A stretch of DNA of 64,000 nt from an uncultured Bacteroides sp. (GTDB lineage: Bacteria > Bacteroidota > Bacteroidia > Bacteroidales > Bacteroidaceae), in contig USLU01000018.1 in NCBI GenBank assembly GCA_900555635.1, forward strand, positions 19,171-83,170, given 5' to 3'. Every line of letters starts with the position of its first letter. Position 1 is the stretch's first letter. Of this stretch, positions 9,072 through 17,556 are shown piece by piece. A model generated the notes under the pieces. That model searched no databases. It saw only the letters and a list, made by a program, of their open reading frames with translations, and was not told where the DNA came from. Made by a program: the position numbers and the translations under genes.

Positions 9072-9107
9072 TTGAAAAACATGTATAATAATAATCTGAT
9101 TAAAAGT

Positions 9108-10751
9108 ATGAAAAGTAAAAGATTAACTCTTTCCGTCCTATTCGTGGTAGCGGCAGCAGTCAATGCGCTGGCTTGTACCAATCTAATTGTAGGAAAGAAT
9201 GCTTCAACAGACGGTTCTACCATCGTTTCTTACTCTGCCGATTCTTACGGACTATTTGGTGAGTTATATCACTATCCCGCCGGCTTGCACAAGAAAGGTA
9301 CTATGATCGATGTTTATGAGTGGGAGTCCGGCAAGTATCTGGGACAAATCGAACAAGCCCGTCAGACGTATAACGTGATTGGCAATATGAACGAATTCCA
9401 GCTTACAATTGGTGAAACAACCTTTGGCGGACGCCCTGAATTAGTCGATACAACCGGTATCATTGATTATGGAAGTTTGATTTATCTGGGTCTGCAACGT
9501 TCGCGTACAGCTCGCGAAGCTATAAAGGTAATGACCGAGCTCGTACAGGAATACGGATATTATAGCAGCGGTGAATCTTTCACAATTGCCGATCCTAACG
9601 AAATATGGATTATGGAAATGATTGGTAAAGGTCCCGGTGTACGTGGTGCCGTATGGGTAGCCGTACGTGTACCTGATGATTGTATCTCCGCTCATGCCAA
9701 CCAAAGCCGCATCCAGCAGTTCAACATGAACGATAAAGAGAATTGCATGTACTCTTCGGATGTCGTTTCATTTGCCCGTGAGAAAGGTTACTTTGAGGGA
9801 GTTAACAAGGATTTCAGTTTTGCCAATGCTTACGCACCGCTAGACTTTGGTGCCCGACGCTATTGTGAAGCCCGTGTATGGAGCTACTTCAATATGTTCA
9901 CCGACCGCGGAAACGAATTCTTACCTTATATATTAGGTGAAACAGATACCCCGATGCCTTTGTTCCTGAAGCCTAGCCGCAAAATCTCCGTACAAGACGT
10001 TAAGAATGCTATGCGCGACCATTACGAAGGAACTCCTCTCGATATCAGCAAAGATTTCGGAGCCGGTCCTTATCACACTCCGTACCGTCTTTCTCCGTTA
10101 TCTTTCAAGGTAGGTGACCAGGAATATTTTAATGAACGCCCCATTTCGACTCAACAATCCGGTTTTGTGTTTGTAGCGCAGATGCGTTCTACTTTGCCCG
10201 ATCCTATTGGCGGTGTATTGTGGTTTGGTACGGACGATGCTAATATGACGGTATTTACTCCGGTATATTGCTGTACTGATAAAGTCCCCGTATGCTATTC
10301 TCGTGTAGACGGTGCTGATTACATTACTTTCTCTTGGAATTCGGCTTTCTGGATTTTCAACTGGGTAGCCAATATGGTTTATCCCCGTTACGATTTGATG
10401 ATAGGCGATGTAAGGGCTACTCAAACAGAACTGGAAACTACTTTTAACGAAGCTCAGGAAGGTATTGAAGCTGCTGCTGCCAAACTCTTGGAGAAAGATC
10501 CTGCTAAAGCGAAAGCTCTCCTTACAAACTATACCGATATAACTGCTCAAAGTACTTTTGATACGTGGAAACGTCTTGGCGAATTCCTGATCGTAAAATA
10601 TAATGATGGAGTTGTGAAACGTATGAAAGATGGTAAGTTCGAGCGTAATTCTATCGGTCAGCCGGCAGGCGTAATACGTCCCGGATACCCTAAGGAATTC
10701 CTTGAAGAGTACGTTAAACAGACAGGAGACAGGTATAAAATGCCTCAATAA
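9108..10751 (+). CDS. C69 family dipeptidase, exported
   Basis: N-terminal-nucleophile (Ntn) peptidase of family C69, related to Lactobacillus dipeptidase A. Start taken at the ATG giving MKSKRLTLSV, which makes an orthodox signal peptide; the frame stays open up to a TTG at 9072 directly after the previous stop, which is less likely. Cleavage after NALA exposes C23, and CTNLIVGKNASTDGST is the family N-terminus in which this Cys is the nucleophile. A-L-A-C also faintly resembles a lipobox, but a catalytic Cys explains it better. 547 residues; probably hydrolyses dipeptides in the periplasm. Confidence 0.87.
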   Translation: MKSKRLTLSVLFVVAAAVNALACTNLIVGKNASTDGSTIVSYSADSYGLFGELYHYPAGLHKKGTMIDVYEWESGKYLGQIEQARQTYNVIGNMNEFQLTIGETTFGGRPELVDTTGIIDYGSLIYLGLQRSRTAREAIKVMTELVQEYGYYSSGESFTIADPNEIWIMEMIGKGPGVRGAVWVAVRVPDDCISAHANQSRIQQFNMNDKENCMYSSDVVSFAREKGYFEGVNKDFSFANAYAPLDFGARRYCEARVWSYFNMFTDRGNEFLPYILGETDTPMPLFLKPSRKISVQDVKNAMRDHYEGTPLDISKDFGAGPYHTPYRLSPLSFKVGDQEYFNERPISTQQSGFVFVAQMRSTLPDPIGGVLWFGTDDANMTVFTPVYCCTDKVPVCYSRVDGADYITFSWNSAFWIFNWVANMVYPRYDLMIGDVRATQTELETTFNEAQEGIEAAAAKLLEKDPAKAKALLTNYTDITAQSTFDTWKRLGEFLIVKYNDGVVKRMKDGKFERNSIGQPAGVIRPGYPKEFLEEYVKQTGDRYKMPQ

Positions 10752-10777
10752 TATTAGGATATTTGAACTTAATCCCA

Positions 10778-10785
10778 TACATTTG
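10778..10785 (+). promoter_or_regulatory. Bacteroides -7 box for the phosphohexomutase gene
   Basis: TACATTTG fits TAnnTTTG and lies 48 nt before the start codon at 10833, a normal leader length. It implies a promoter separate from the upstream peptidase genes. Confidence 0.6.
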
Positions 10786-10832
10786 TGTCTTGACAAAAAG
10801 TTTATACTAACCTATATAATAATAAAAGACTT

Positions 10833-12575
10833 ATGGAAAATCAGGAATTGATTAAACAGGTGACTGAGAAAGCTGAAAAGTGGCTTACCCCGGCTTATGA
10901 TGCCGAAACTCAGGCAGAAGTGAAACGAATGTTGGAAAACCCCGATAAAACCGAATTAATAGATAGTTTTTACAGAGACCTCGAATTTGGAACAGGTGGT
11001 TTGCGTGGTATCATGGGTGTAGGTACAAACCGTATGAATATTTATACAGTGGGTGCTGCGACTCAAGGTCTTGCCAACTATTTGAACAAATGTTTTGCCG
11101 GTAAGGACCAAATTTCAGTAGTGGTAGGTTACGACTGCCGTAACCATAGTGATTTGTATGCTAAGATCTCCGCTGATATCTTCTCGGCAAATGGCATAAA
11201 GGTTTATCTTTTTGATGATTTGCGTCCTACTCCTGAAGTATCATTCGCCATTCGTCACTTCGGTTGCCAAAGCGGTATCAATATCACTGCCAGCCACAAC
11301 CCGAGAGAATATAACGGCTACAAAGCTTATTGGGATGATGGTGCGCAGGTACTCGCTCCTCACGATACTGCCATCATTGACGAAGTAAACAAAGTGACCG
11401 TTGCCGACATTAAATTTACCGGTAACAACGATTTGATTCAGATTATCGGTAAAGAAGTAGACAAGATTTACTTGGATATGGTTCACTCTATTTCGATTGA
11501 TCCCGAAGTAATCAAGCGTCAAAAAGACCTTAATATTGTCTATACTCCGCTTCATGGTGCAGGCCGTGTACTAATTCCTGATTCATTGAAAGAGTGGGGA
11601 TTTGAAAATGTAAATTGTGTGCCCGAACAGATGATAAAGGATGGTAACTTCCCGACGGTAGTATCTCCGAATCCCGAAAACGCCGAAGCTCTTTCTATGG
11701 CTATTGCCCTTGCCAAGAAGCTGAACGCTGACATCGTAATGGCTAGTGACCCCGATGCCGACCGTGTAGGCATGGCTTGTAAAGACGATAAAGGTGAATG
11801 GGTGCTTATTAACGGTAACCAAACTTGTCTTATCTTCCTGTACTATATCATCAAGAACCGTATTGCCATGGGTAAGATGAAACCGAATGATTTCATTGTA
11901 AAGACCATTGTAACTACCGAATTGATAAAGGCTGTTGCCGATAAGAATAAGATTGAAATGCGCGACTGTTATACCGGTTTCAAATGGATTGCCCGTGAAA
12001 TCTTCCTGAGTGAAGGTAAGCAGCAGTACATCGGTGGTGGTGAAGAAAGCTACGGCTTCCTGGCAGAAGATTTCGTTCGCGATAAAGACGCCGTTTCAGC
12101 ATGTTCTTTACTGGCTGAGATCTGCGCTTGGGCAAAAGACCAGGGCAAGACGCTGTATGATGTATTGATGGATATCTATGTAGAATACGGTTTCTCTAAG
12201 GAAACTACTGTAAACGTAGTGAAACCCGGTAAGAGCGGTGCAGATGAGATCAAGGCTATGATGGATAACTTCCGTGCTAACCCACCGAAGGAAATCGGCG
12301 GTTCTCCTGTAACGCTGATTAAGGACTACAAGACTCTGAAAGCTACTGATGCCAAAGGTAATGTAAGCAATCTGGATATGCCCGAAACTTCCAACGTACT
12401 TCAGTACTTCACAGAAGACGGCACGAAGATTTCTGTTCGTCCTTCAGGTACAGAACCGAAAATTAAGTTCTACATTGAAGTGAAAGGTATGATGGGTTGT
12501 TCAAAATGCTATTTCAACGCAAATGCTGAAGCTGAACAGAAAGTAGAAGCCGTACGCAAATCACTTGGTATCTGA
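10833..12575 (+). CDS. Phosphoglucomutase/phosphomannomutase family
   Basis: 580-residue alpha-D-phosphohexomutase. The four family landmarks are present: the phosphoserine loop TASHNPREYNGYK (S154), the metal loop DPDADRVGMA, the sugar-binding loop GGGEESYGF, and the phosphate-binding RPSGTEPKIKFYI near the C-terminus. It probably interconverts glucose-1-phosphate and glucose-6-phosphate, and perhaps the mannose or pentose equivalents; the length and N-terminus (WLTPAYDAETQAEVKRML) match the PgcA-type mutases. It is followed by an intrinsic terminator and appears monocistronic. Confidence 0.93.
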   Translation: MENQELIKQVTEKAEKWLTPAYDAETQAEVKRMLENPDKTELIDSFYRDLEFGTGGLRGIMGVGTNRMNIYTVGAATQGLANYLNKCFAGKDQISVVVGYDCRNHSDLYAKISADIFSANGIKVYLFDDLRPTPEVSFAIRHFGCQSGINITASHNPREYNGYKAYWDDGAQVLAPHDTAIIDEVNKVTVADIKFTGNNDLIQIIGKEVDKIYLDMVHSISIDPEVIKRQKDLNIVYTPLHGAGRVLIPDSLKEWGFENVNCVPEQMIKDGNFPTVVSPNPENAEALSMAIALAKKLNADIVMASDPDADRVGMACKDDKGEWVLINGNQTCLIFLYYIIKNRIAMGKMKPNDFIVKTIVTTELIKAVADKNKIEMRDCYTGFKWIAREIFLSEGKQQYIGGGEESYGFLAEDFVRDKDAVSACSLLAEICAWAKDQGKTLYDVLMDIYVEYGFSKETTVNVVKPGKSGADEIKAMMDNFRANPPKEIGGSPVTLIKDYKTLKATDAKGNVSNLDMPETSNVLQYFTEDGTKISVRPSGTEPKIKFYIEVKGMMGCSKCYFNANAEAEQKVEAVRKSLGI

Positions 12576-12608
12576 TAGCTATCTAATTTACTGAAATATA
12601 TAAAGAAA

Positions 12609-12641
12609 GGTATAATCCAATTAAGGGTTATACTTTTTTTT
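12609..12641 (+). terminator. Intrinsic terminator of the phosphohexomutase gene
   Basis: GTATAATCC and GGGTTATAC pair around AATTAA and are followed by a run of T residues, 33 nt after the stop codon. Confidence 0.85.
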
Positions 12642-12800
12642 GTTATGCTATGTCAGGACTTGCTGTAAATTTGTTCTGTAATGGTAATAATGCCCGCGAT
12701 GAAGGGGGCGAAGTGGGGTTTTGAAGATTAAAAAATAATAATAATATATTAAAGCTCTAAGCCCGATGAACAAAGCGCTTGAAGAGTAGTTTTATATACG

Positions 12801-12895
12801 CAGATTGCGGTAGCACGCCGATTGGTTGATGTGAATGAGAGTCGTTTCATTCGTAGTTGTTCGTTTGTAGTGCGTGTCCTCCGCAATCTGTTTTT
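12801..12895 (+). ncRNA. Candidate structured RNA, ~95 nt, unknown class
   Basis: The ends pair perfectly over 10 bp (CAGATTGCGG with CCGCAATCTG), followed by a T5 run. Inside are a second helix (GCACGC with GCGTGT) and an apical hairpin (TGTGAATGA with TCATTCGTA, including two G-U pairs), making a rod of three helices with internal loops. This is more elaborate than a terminator, and the neighbouring mutase gene already has one. A box close to consensus (TAGTTTTA, 12787-12794) lies just upstream; a better one (TAAATTTG, 12666-12673) would make a ~215-nt RNA. No known class was recognised. The rest of 12642-12937 holds no gene. A terminator-only explanation remains possible. Confidence 0.42.
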
Positions 12896-12937
12896 ATTTC
12901 CTTTCTTTCTTTCTTTCAATTATCAATTCTTGATTTT

Positions 12938-13741
12938 TTAATTATTCTCCAGCCACCAGTCAATCAGTTTTCTTGCAATGCTCAGTTTGCGTGGTATTTC
13001 CGGCAGATTATCTTTCGAATAGAAACCTGCTGCACTAAGTTCTTCGTCTTGTAGTTTGATTTCTCCACCGTCATAATCGGCGATGAAGCCTACCATCAAT
13101 CCGCTGGGATAGGGCCAGGGTTGATTACCGAAATAAGTGATATTCTTCACCCGTAATCCGGTTTCTTCCAAGACTTCCCGTTCTACGCACTCTTCCAGTG
13201 TTTCGCCGGTTTCGAGAAAACCTGCTACCAACCCGTAGAATGTTCCACGGAAATTGCGGGCATGTACCAGCAGTATTTCATCTCCTTTGCGTATCAATAC
13301 GATGACGGCAGTAGAAACAGGTGGGTACATTTCGTTTCCGCAATTGGGGCATTTCTTCATGATGGGAGTCTGACGCTCCATGGCTGTACCACATACGGGG
13401 CAGAAACGGCTATGTTCGTCCCAATATAGTATTTGAAAAGCTTTTCCGGCAGAGCGGTACTCTTCATGTGTAATGTATTCGTAGGAAGCCCGTAAACCTA
13501 TCATCAACCATTCTTCTGTTTCCGCTACCGGCTCTTGAATGGAAAATGCACGTACTTGTTTGCCGTTGGGAGGAAATACGTCGTGTATATTGCTTTCTGT
13601 TTCCGGTTTCAGCGGAGGTTCTGCACTAACAGGTATGCTGTACCTTATTTCTCCTTTTTCTGTATATCCTTTTTTTAGTAGCAATTGGTCATTGAAGAAG
13701 ACGAACCACTGAACGAAAGGTTTGATTTCTGTACTATCCAT
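12938..13741 (-). CDS. nudC: NADH pyrophosphatase NudC (Nudix hydrolase with zinc ribbon)
   Basis: 267 residues. A four-cysteine zinc ribbon (C114, C117, C131, C134) precedes the Nudix domain. The Nudix box runs from G174 to L196 with the REVLEE core, and the downstream QPWPYPSGLM motif is the NudC signature. The family hydrolyses NADH to NMNH and AMP and can remove NAD caps from RNA. The N-terminal ~100 residues match the usual divergent NudC N-domain. It lies downstream of the ncRNA candidate in convergent orientation, with the HU-like gene 40 nt upstream on the same strand. Confidence 0.93.
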   Translation of the reverse strand: MDSTEIKPFVQWFVFFNDQLLLKKGYTEKGEIRYSIPVSAEPPLKPETESNIHDVFPPNGKQVRAFSIQEPVAETEEWLMIGLRASYEYITHEEYRSAGKAFQILYWDEHSRFCPVCGTAMERQTPIMKKCPNCGNEMYPPVSTAVIVLIRKGDEILLVHARNFRGTFYGLVAGFLETGETLEECVEREVLEETGLRVKNITYFGNQPWPYPSGLMVGFIADYDGGEIKLQDEELSAAGFYSKDNLPEIPRKLSIARKLIDWWLENN

Positions 13742-13781
13742 TATTTCTTATTAAATATATTGTCGTAATTGGTTTATACAA

Positions 13782-14402
13782 TCATATCACTTCATTTTTT
13801 ATATATACAGCCGATTTCCCCATACCACGACGCCGCAAGAATCCTTGACTAATGAAATTATTCAATTCGTTCATGGCGGCGTACGGTGTCAAATTAGTTA
13901 GCTGAATATATTCCCTTCGGGTGATGCAAATGTTTATTTTGAGGAAATCAGTTAGTTTCTCTTTCCGCTCTTCCACCGTAGAAGTGATTTTTTTCTTTTT
14001 GCGTGACGGAGAGTGTACACGCTCCAGTACCATTTTTCTTCTGATTTCTCTTCGAAATTCGCTGCTGATTCTCAGATGTACATTCTGGAAGGCTACCGAT
14101 TCAGATCTGATTTTTTGTTTCTCATCATCTGTTTCCTTTAGGCACTTCAGAGAAGTACTGAAGAATCCAAGATCGCCTACTTCTACAATATTTCCATCAG
14201 CTAGTAGATAGCAAAGGTCGTCGATAATGGCATCAAGAGCTCCACTAAGTACGTTCTTCGGTAGATGTTCGAAGGCGGCAACGTGCTCAATGAACTCTTT
14301 TTGAGTATAAGTCCGTTTGGGACAGATACGGGCATGCAGTGATTTCTTGCCATCTTTCCCTTTGGGCGAAGGCGTTTCGTATAGGTCGTATTGTGCACTC
14401 AT
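13782..14402 (-). CDS. HU-like DNA-binding protein with C-terminal winged-helix-like tail
   Basis: 206 residues. Residues ~1-125 resemble the Bacteroidetes HU/IHF-like domain: ARICPKRTYTQKEFIEHVAAF, then DGNIVEVGDLGFFSTSLKC, where HU proteins have the VELRGFGTF strand. After a basic linker (SRKKKKI) the last ~55 residues (CITRREYIQLTNLTPYAAMNELNNF, abbreviated here by its ends) look like a small helix-turn-helix with a wing (GFLRRRGMGKSAVYI). This fits the large, variable HU-like family of Bacteroides, probably a nucleoid or regulatory protein. Its ~180-nt leader is full of TCGAATGAAT repeats, which could be autoregulatory. Confidence 0.78.
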   Translation of the reverse strand: MSAQYDLYETPSPKGKDGKKSLHARICPKRTYTQKEFIEHVAAFEHLPKNVLSGALDAIIDDLCYLLADGNIVEVGDLGFFSTSLKCLKETDDEKQKIRSESVAFQNVHLRISSEFRREIRRKMVLERVHSPSRKKKKITSTVEERKEKLTDFLKINICITRREYIQLTNLTPYAAMNELNNFISQGFLRRRGMGKSAVYIKNEVI

Positions 14403-14481
14403 AGGTTATACTTTCTATTAATAGTTTTGCTACAATGAATTAAAATGCTTCTTTAAAGAAACTATTTCTTTCCATGCAAGG

Positions 14482-14582
14482 AATTATTCATTTGATATAT
14501 GTCGTTTATTCATTCGACAATTATCAAATAATCGTTCGACATATGTCGAATGAATAGAGAATAGTTGTCGAATGAATAATTC
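14482..14582. repeat. Cluster of ATTCATTCGACA direct and inverted repeats
   Basis: The 12-mer ATTCATTCGACA or its complement TGTCGAATGAAT occurs several times in 100 nt, partly degenerate, and the cluster is bounded by complementary GAATTATTCATT / AATGAATAATTC ends. It lies between the probable promoter box at 14591-14598 and the HU-like gene start, in the transcribed leader. It may be a set of protein-binding sites or a switchable RNA structure. Confidence 0.65.
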
Positions 14583-14590
14583 TTAGGCAA

Positions 14591-14598
14591 CAAAGATA
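14591..14598 (-). promoter_or_regulatory. -7 box for the HU-like gene
   Basis: The minus strand reads TATCTTTG, matching TAnnTTTG. It would give a leader of about 180 nt containing the whole repeat cluster. Confidence 0.55.
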
Positions 14599-14647
14599 TA
14601 AATAATAGTAGTGCGGCGGATAATTTTTAGGGAAAGAAAAAATAGAT

Positions 14648-15853
14648 TTATGTATTCTCCAAATTTCTTATCGACCTTATAGTCATCATCCAAACTGCTG
14701 CCAATACCGTAGCAATGCCGCAATACAAGAAAATATTAGCTATTCCTAGCGAATCAGCAAAGAAGCTGGTCGCAAACAATCCGATGATCGAAGGGAACAA
14801 ACTCACGCTATCGAATAGAGCGAAGACACGTCCCAGATACTGGGGTTTGAACTGCGTTTGCATCAATGTGGTGAAAGGTCCCGAAAAGAAAGGAACGGTA
14901 AGACCTTGTATTACGGTTAATATGGCAAAAAACAGGTATCCATCCTTGGGGAGTATACCGCATAGAGCAATGGTAACGCCTATTATAAAGTAAGAATAAC
15001 CAATCAATACGACTTTTCGCATTTTAGGATTCCAAATACCTAATAAGAGACCTCCACCCAACATGCCTATTCCAAACAATACCTCAATCAGGCTGACTTG
15101 GTAGGCAGTTCCTGAAAAATTTTGTAAAGTCATCAGAGGCATTAAAGCTACTATCGGCATGATGAAGAAAGTAACCAGAATTTCAATAATCATCAGTCGG
15201 CTGATACCTCTGTTTTTCATGATAACCCGGAAGCCTTCGGTCATATCTTTTAATACGCTTTTAGCCGATTTATTTTCTTTTTTCGGACTCGGAATGAATA
15301 CGAATAGCAGTGCGGTGCAGGCAATAAATGCACCTGCCACATCGAGCAACATTACTATGCTCATATCGAATGAGAGCAACAATATAGCACCTAGCGCCGG
15401 ACCTCCGATGCTACATATAGACTGTATAGCTTGGTTCACTGCTGCAATACGCATCAACTCACTTTCGGGAGCCAATAGGGGAATGGACGATTTCATAGCC
15501 GGTGCATGAAAAGCTCCACCTATCGAGCGTAGTGCCAGTAATATATAGATTTGCCAAATTTCTATCGTATCGAGATAAAACAGCAAAGCGATGATTCCCG
15601 AACAGAGTGCTACGAAACTATCGGCACCGATCATGGTCCATTTGCGGTTCCATCGGTCTACAAAGACACCGGCAAATGGTCCTAATAAAGCTTGGGGAAG
15701 TAATGCGGCAATGGTTGCAAAAGACAATACTTCTGCCGAACCTGTTTCAAGACTAATCCATAATACAAGTGCAAATTGCGCTATTGAACTACTTAATATA
15801 GAGAATAGTTGTCCGGTCCATATAATAATGAACTTCTTTTTCCAGTTAGTCAT
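14648..15853 (-). CDS. MFS transporter, probable drug or siderophore exporter
   Basis: 401 residues with about 12 membrane segments. The FAGVFVDRWNRKWTMIGAD stretch after TM2 is the MFS motif A variant (G-x-x-x-D-R-x-x-R), typical of the MFS_3 group that includes macrolide exporter Mef and enterobactin exporter EntS. The repeated pattern appears in the second half as LLLGIWNPKMRKVVLIG. Substrate not predictable. The gene is divergent from ravA across a 150-nt gap and has its own -7 box. Confidence 0.85.
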   Translation of the reverse strand: MTNWKKKFIIIWTGQLFSILSSSIAQFALVLWISLETGSAEVLSFATIAALLPQALLGPFAGVFVDRWNRKWTMIGADSFVALCSGIIALLFYLDTIEIWQIYILLALRSIGGAFHAPAMKSSIPLLAPESELMRIAAVNQAIQSICSIGGPALGAILLLSFDMSIVMLLDVAGAFIACTALLFVFIPSPKKENKSAKSVLKDMTEGFRVIMKNRGISRLMIIEILVTFFIMPIVALMPLMTLQNFSGTAYQVSLIEVLFGIGMLGGGLLLGIWNPKMRKVVLIGYSYFIIGVTIALCGILPKDGYLFFAILTVIQGLTVPFFSGPFTTLMQTQFKPQYLGRVFALFDSVSLFPSIIGLFATSFFADSLGIANIFLYCGIATVLAAVWMMTIRSIRNLENT

Positions 15854-15899
15854 ATTGTTTAAATTGATAATCCCGGTGAATTACCATAGGATGTCGACG

Positions 15900-15907
15900 C
15901 AAATTTA
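15900..15907 (-). promoter_or_regulatory. -7 box for the MFS gene
   Basis: The minus strand reads TAAATTTG (TAnnTTTG), about 46 nt before the MFS start codon. Confidence 0.6.
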
Positions 15908-15992
15908 TCAACTTTATGGAATCTACCAAACTATAAATCGGCTGAAACGTGGAATTGTTCCGTTGAATGGCATATATTTCTCGTTGAATAGC

Positions 15993-16000
15993 TACCTTTG
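15993..16000 (+). promoter_or_regulatory. -7 box for ravA, very close to the start codon
   Basis: TACCTTTG matches TAnnTTTG but ends only 5 nt before the ravA ATG at 16006. If used, the mRNA would be leaderless or nearly so. A downstream ravA start is unlikely because it would cut into the conserved N-terminus. Confidence 0.55.
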
Positions 16001-16005
16001 CACTT

Positions 16006-17556
16006 ATGGAAATCAAACAACGCATACAACTCCTGCTGGAGGAAATGAACCGGGGAGTTTACGAGAAAGAAACAGAAATAGGATTATCCTTATTGGCAGC
16101 ATTGGCGGGTGAAAGCATCTTGTTGCTAGGTCCTCCGGGAGTGGCAAAGTCAATGGTTGCAAGGCGTTTGAAGGAAGCTTTTGTAGATGCAAGGGCATTT
16201 GAATACCTGATGTCACGCTTTTCTACTCCGGATGAAATATTTGGTCCGGTAAGTATCAGTCGCTTGAAAGAGTCTGATAGGTACGAGCGTGCCATTGACG
16301 GTTATCTGCCTACCGCCGACGTTGTTTTCCTCGATGAGATATGGAAAGCCGGACCGGCGATACAAAATACTTTGCTGACGGTTATTAATGAGAAGTTGTT
16401 CCGCAATGGTGATAAAGAGTTGAGGCTTCCGCTTAAATTACTGGTAGCAGCCAGTAATGAGTTGCCCACACAGGGCGAAGGATTGGAAGCATTGTGGGAC
16501 CGTTTCTTGATTCGTGTCATCAGTACTTGCATCCGGCAGGAAAAAGCATTTTATAGCATGCTGCTGGATGATTGCGATGATAAAGAAACGGAAATATGCC
16601 AATGGCAAATAACGGATGAAGAATATGTGGCATGGCAACAAGAAATACGCAAGATTACTGTTCCGGCAGAAGTGTTGTCGTGCATCACAGCCATTCGGAA
16701 GTCTTTGATGAAAGTTGAAATGGAAGATTCCGAAGTACGTCGGGAAGTATATGTAAGCGACCGCCGTTGGAAGAATATTGTACGTTTGCTGAAAACTTCC
16801 GCTTTTATACATGGACGGGTGGAAGTGAATATTACCGATCTGCTTCCTATATATCACTGCTTATGGAATGAACCCGATGAATGTATTGCAATCCGGCAGG
16901 TTGTAATCCGTTGCCTGTTCAGTCTCTATGCCAAAGAAATAACCTCGATCACTTCTTCTTTAAAGTCGGATTTGAAAGTCAGCCGGGTACGCGAAGCATT
17001 GGATAAAGCTCGTTTGAAAGGCGACCGCCGTGACGATGATTTGCTCATTACGGATCATTTCTACTATCAGGTGGAAAGTCATGGAACAGGAAACACCTAT
17101 ATCTTTATCGTGGACTATAAAAACATGAAAGAGTATAGTGCCAAAGATGCGCCTGCCATCGGAGTAATGTACACCGATCCGTTGAATTCGAAGCGAACCA
17201 TTATTCGTGCTTTTTCCGATACCAGCCAGATGCAGGAAGAAGGTGCCGAGCGCGTTTCACTATTTCGGGATGACAAACATCTTTACATTAATGGTGTTCG
17301 CTTTCCGATGAGGCGGTTGAAAAGAGGAGAGGAACAACAATTAAGTTTGGGTAACCTTTCCATAACCGATAGGGATTATGAAACTGAGTTGGAGAAAGCT
17401 TCCGGAAATATAGATAAGTTGGTGAAAGATCTCTCCGAAAATATATTTGCTTCTGAGGAAGACAGGAAGGGAATTGCACAGTACATTGCCACTATACGCA
17501 AAGAAATAGCCTGGGCACGGGTGGATGTACGTAAACTACGTTACGGCGATGAGTGA
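16006..17556 (+). CDS. ravA: RavA-type MoxR AAA+ ATPase
   Basis: 516-residue AAA+ ATPase of the RavA branch of the MoxR group. Walker A is GPPGVAKS (42-49), Walker B VVFLDE (106-111), and the AAA+ module fills the first ~300 residues, followed by the longer C-terminal region that in E. coli RavA carries the LARA domain. RavA forms hexamers and acts with the VWA protein ViaA, modulating respiratory complexes and aminoglycoside sensitivity in E. coli; the Bacteroides role is not established. The 3' end overlaps viaA by 8 nt, so the two are surely co-translated. Confidence 0.9.
   Translation: MEIKQRIQLLLEEMNRGVYEKETEIGLSLLAALAGESILLLGPPGVAKSMVARRLKEAFVDARAFEYLMSRFSTPDEIFGPVSISRLKESDRYERAIDGYLPTADVVFLDEIWKAGPAIQNTLLTVINEKLFRNGDKELRLPLKLLVAASNELPTQGEGLEALWDRFLIRVISTCIRQEKAFYSMLLDDCDDKETEICQWQITDEEYVAWQQEIRKITVPAEVLSCITAIRKSLMKVEMEDSEVRREVYVSDRRWKNIVRLLKTSAFIHGRVEVNITDLLPIYHCLWNEPDECIAIRQVVIRCLFSLYAKEITSITSSLKSDLKVSRVREALDKARLKGDRRDDDLLITDHFYYQVESHGTGNTYIFIVDYKNMKEYSAKDAPAIGVMYTDPLNSKRTIIRAFSDTSQMQEEGAERVSLFRDDKHLYINGVRFPMRRLKRGEEQQLSLGNLSITDRDYETELEKASGNIDKLVKDLSENIFASEEDRKGIAQYIATIRKEIAWARVDVRKLRYGDE

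Noticed and set aside
9072..9107. Earlier TTG start for the C69 peptidase
   Set aside because: It would put 12 polar residues (Asn-rich) before a clean signal peptide that starts at the ATG at 9108.
9175..9180. Lipobox in the C69 peptidase (ALAC)
   Set aside because: The Cys is the expected N-terminal nucleophile of the family, and the -3 residue is not Leu.
10098..10796. 232-codon minus-strand ORF
   Set aside because: Antisense to the C69 peptidase gene; His/Ser/Ile-rich shadow without motifs.
14482..14582. Invertible promoter flanked by inverted repeats
   Set aside because: The repeats are only 20-40 nt apart, too short to hold a promoter segment, and no invertase gene is nearby.
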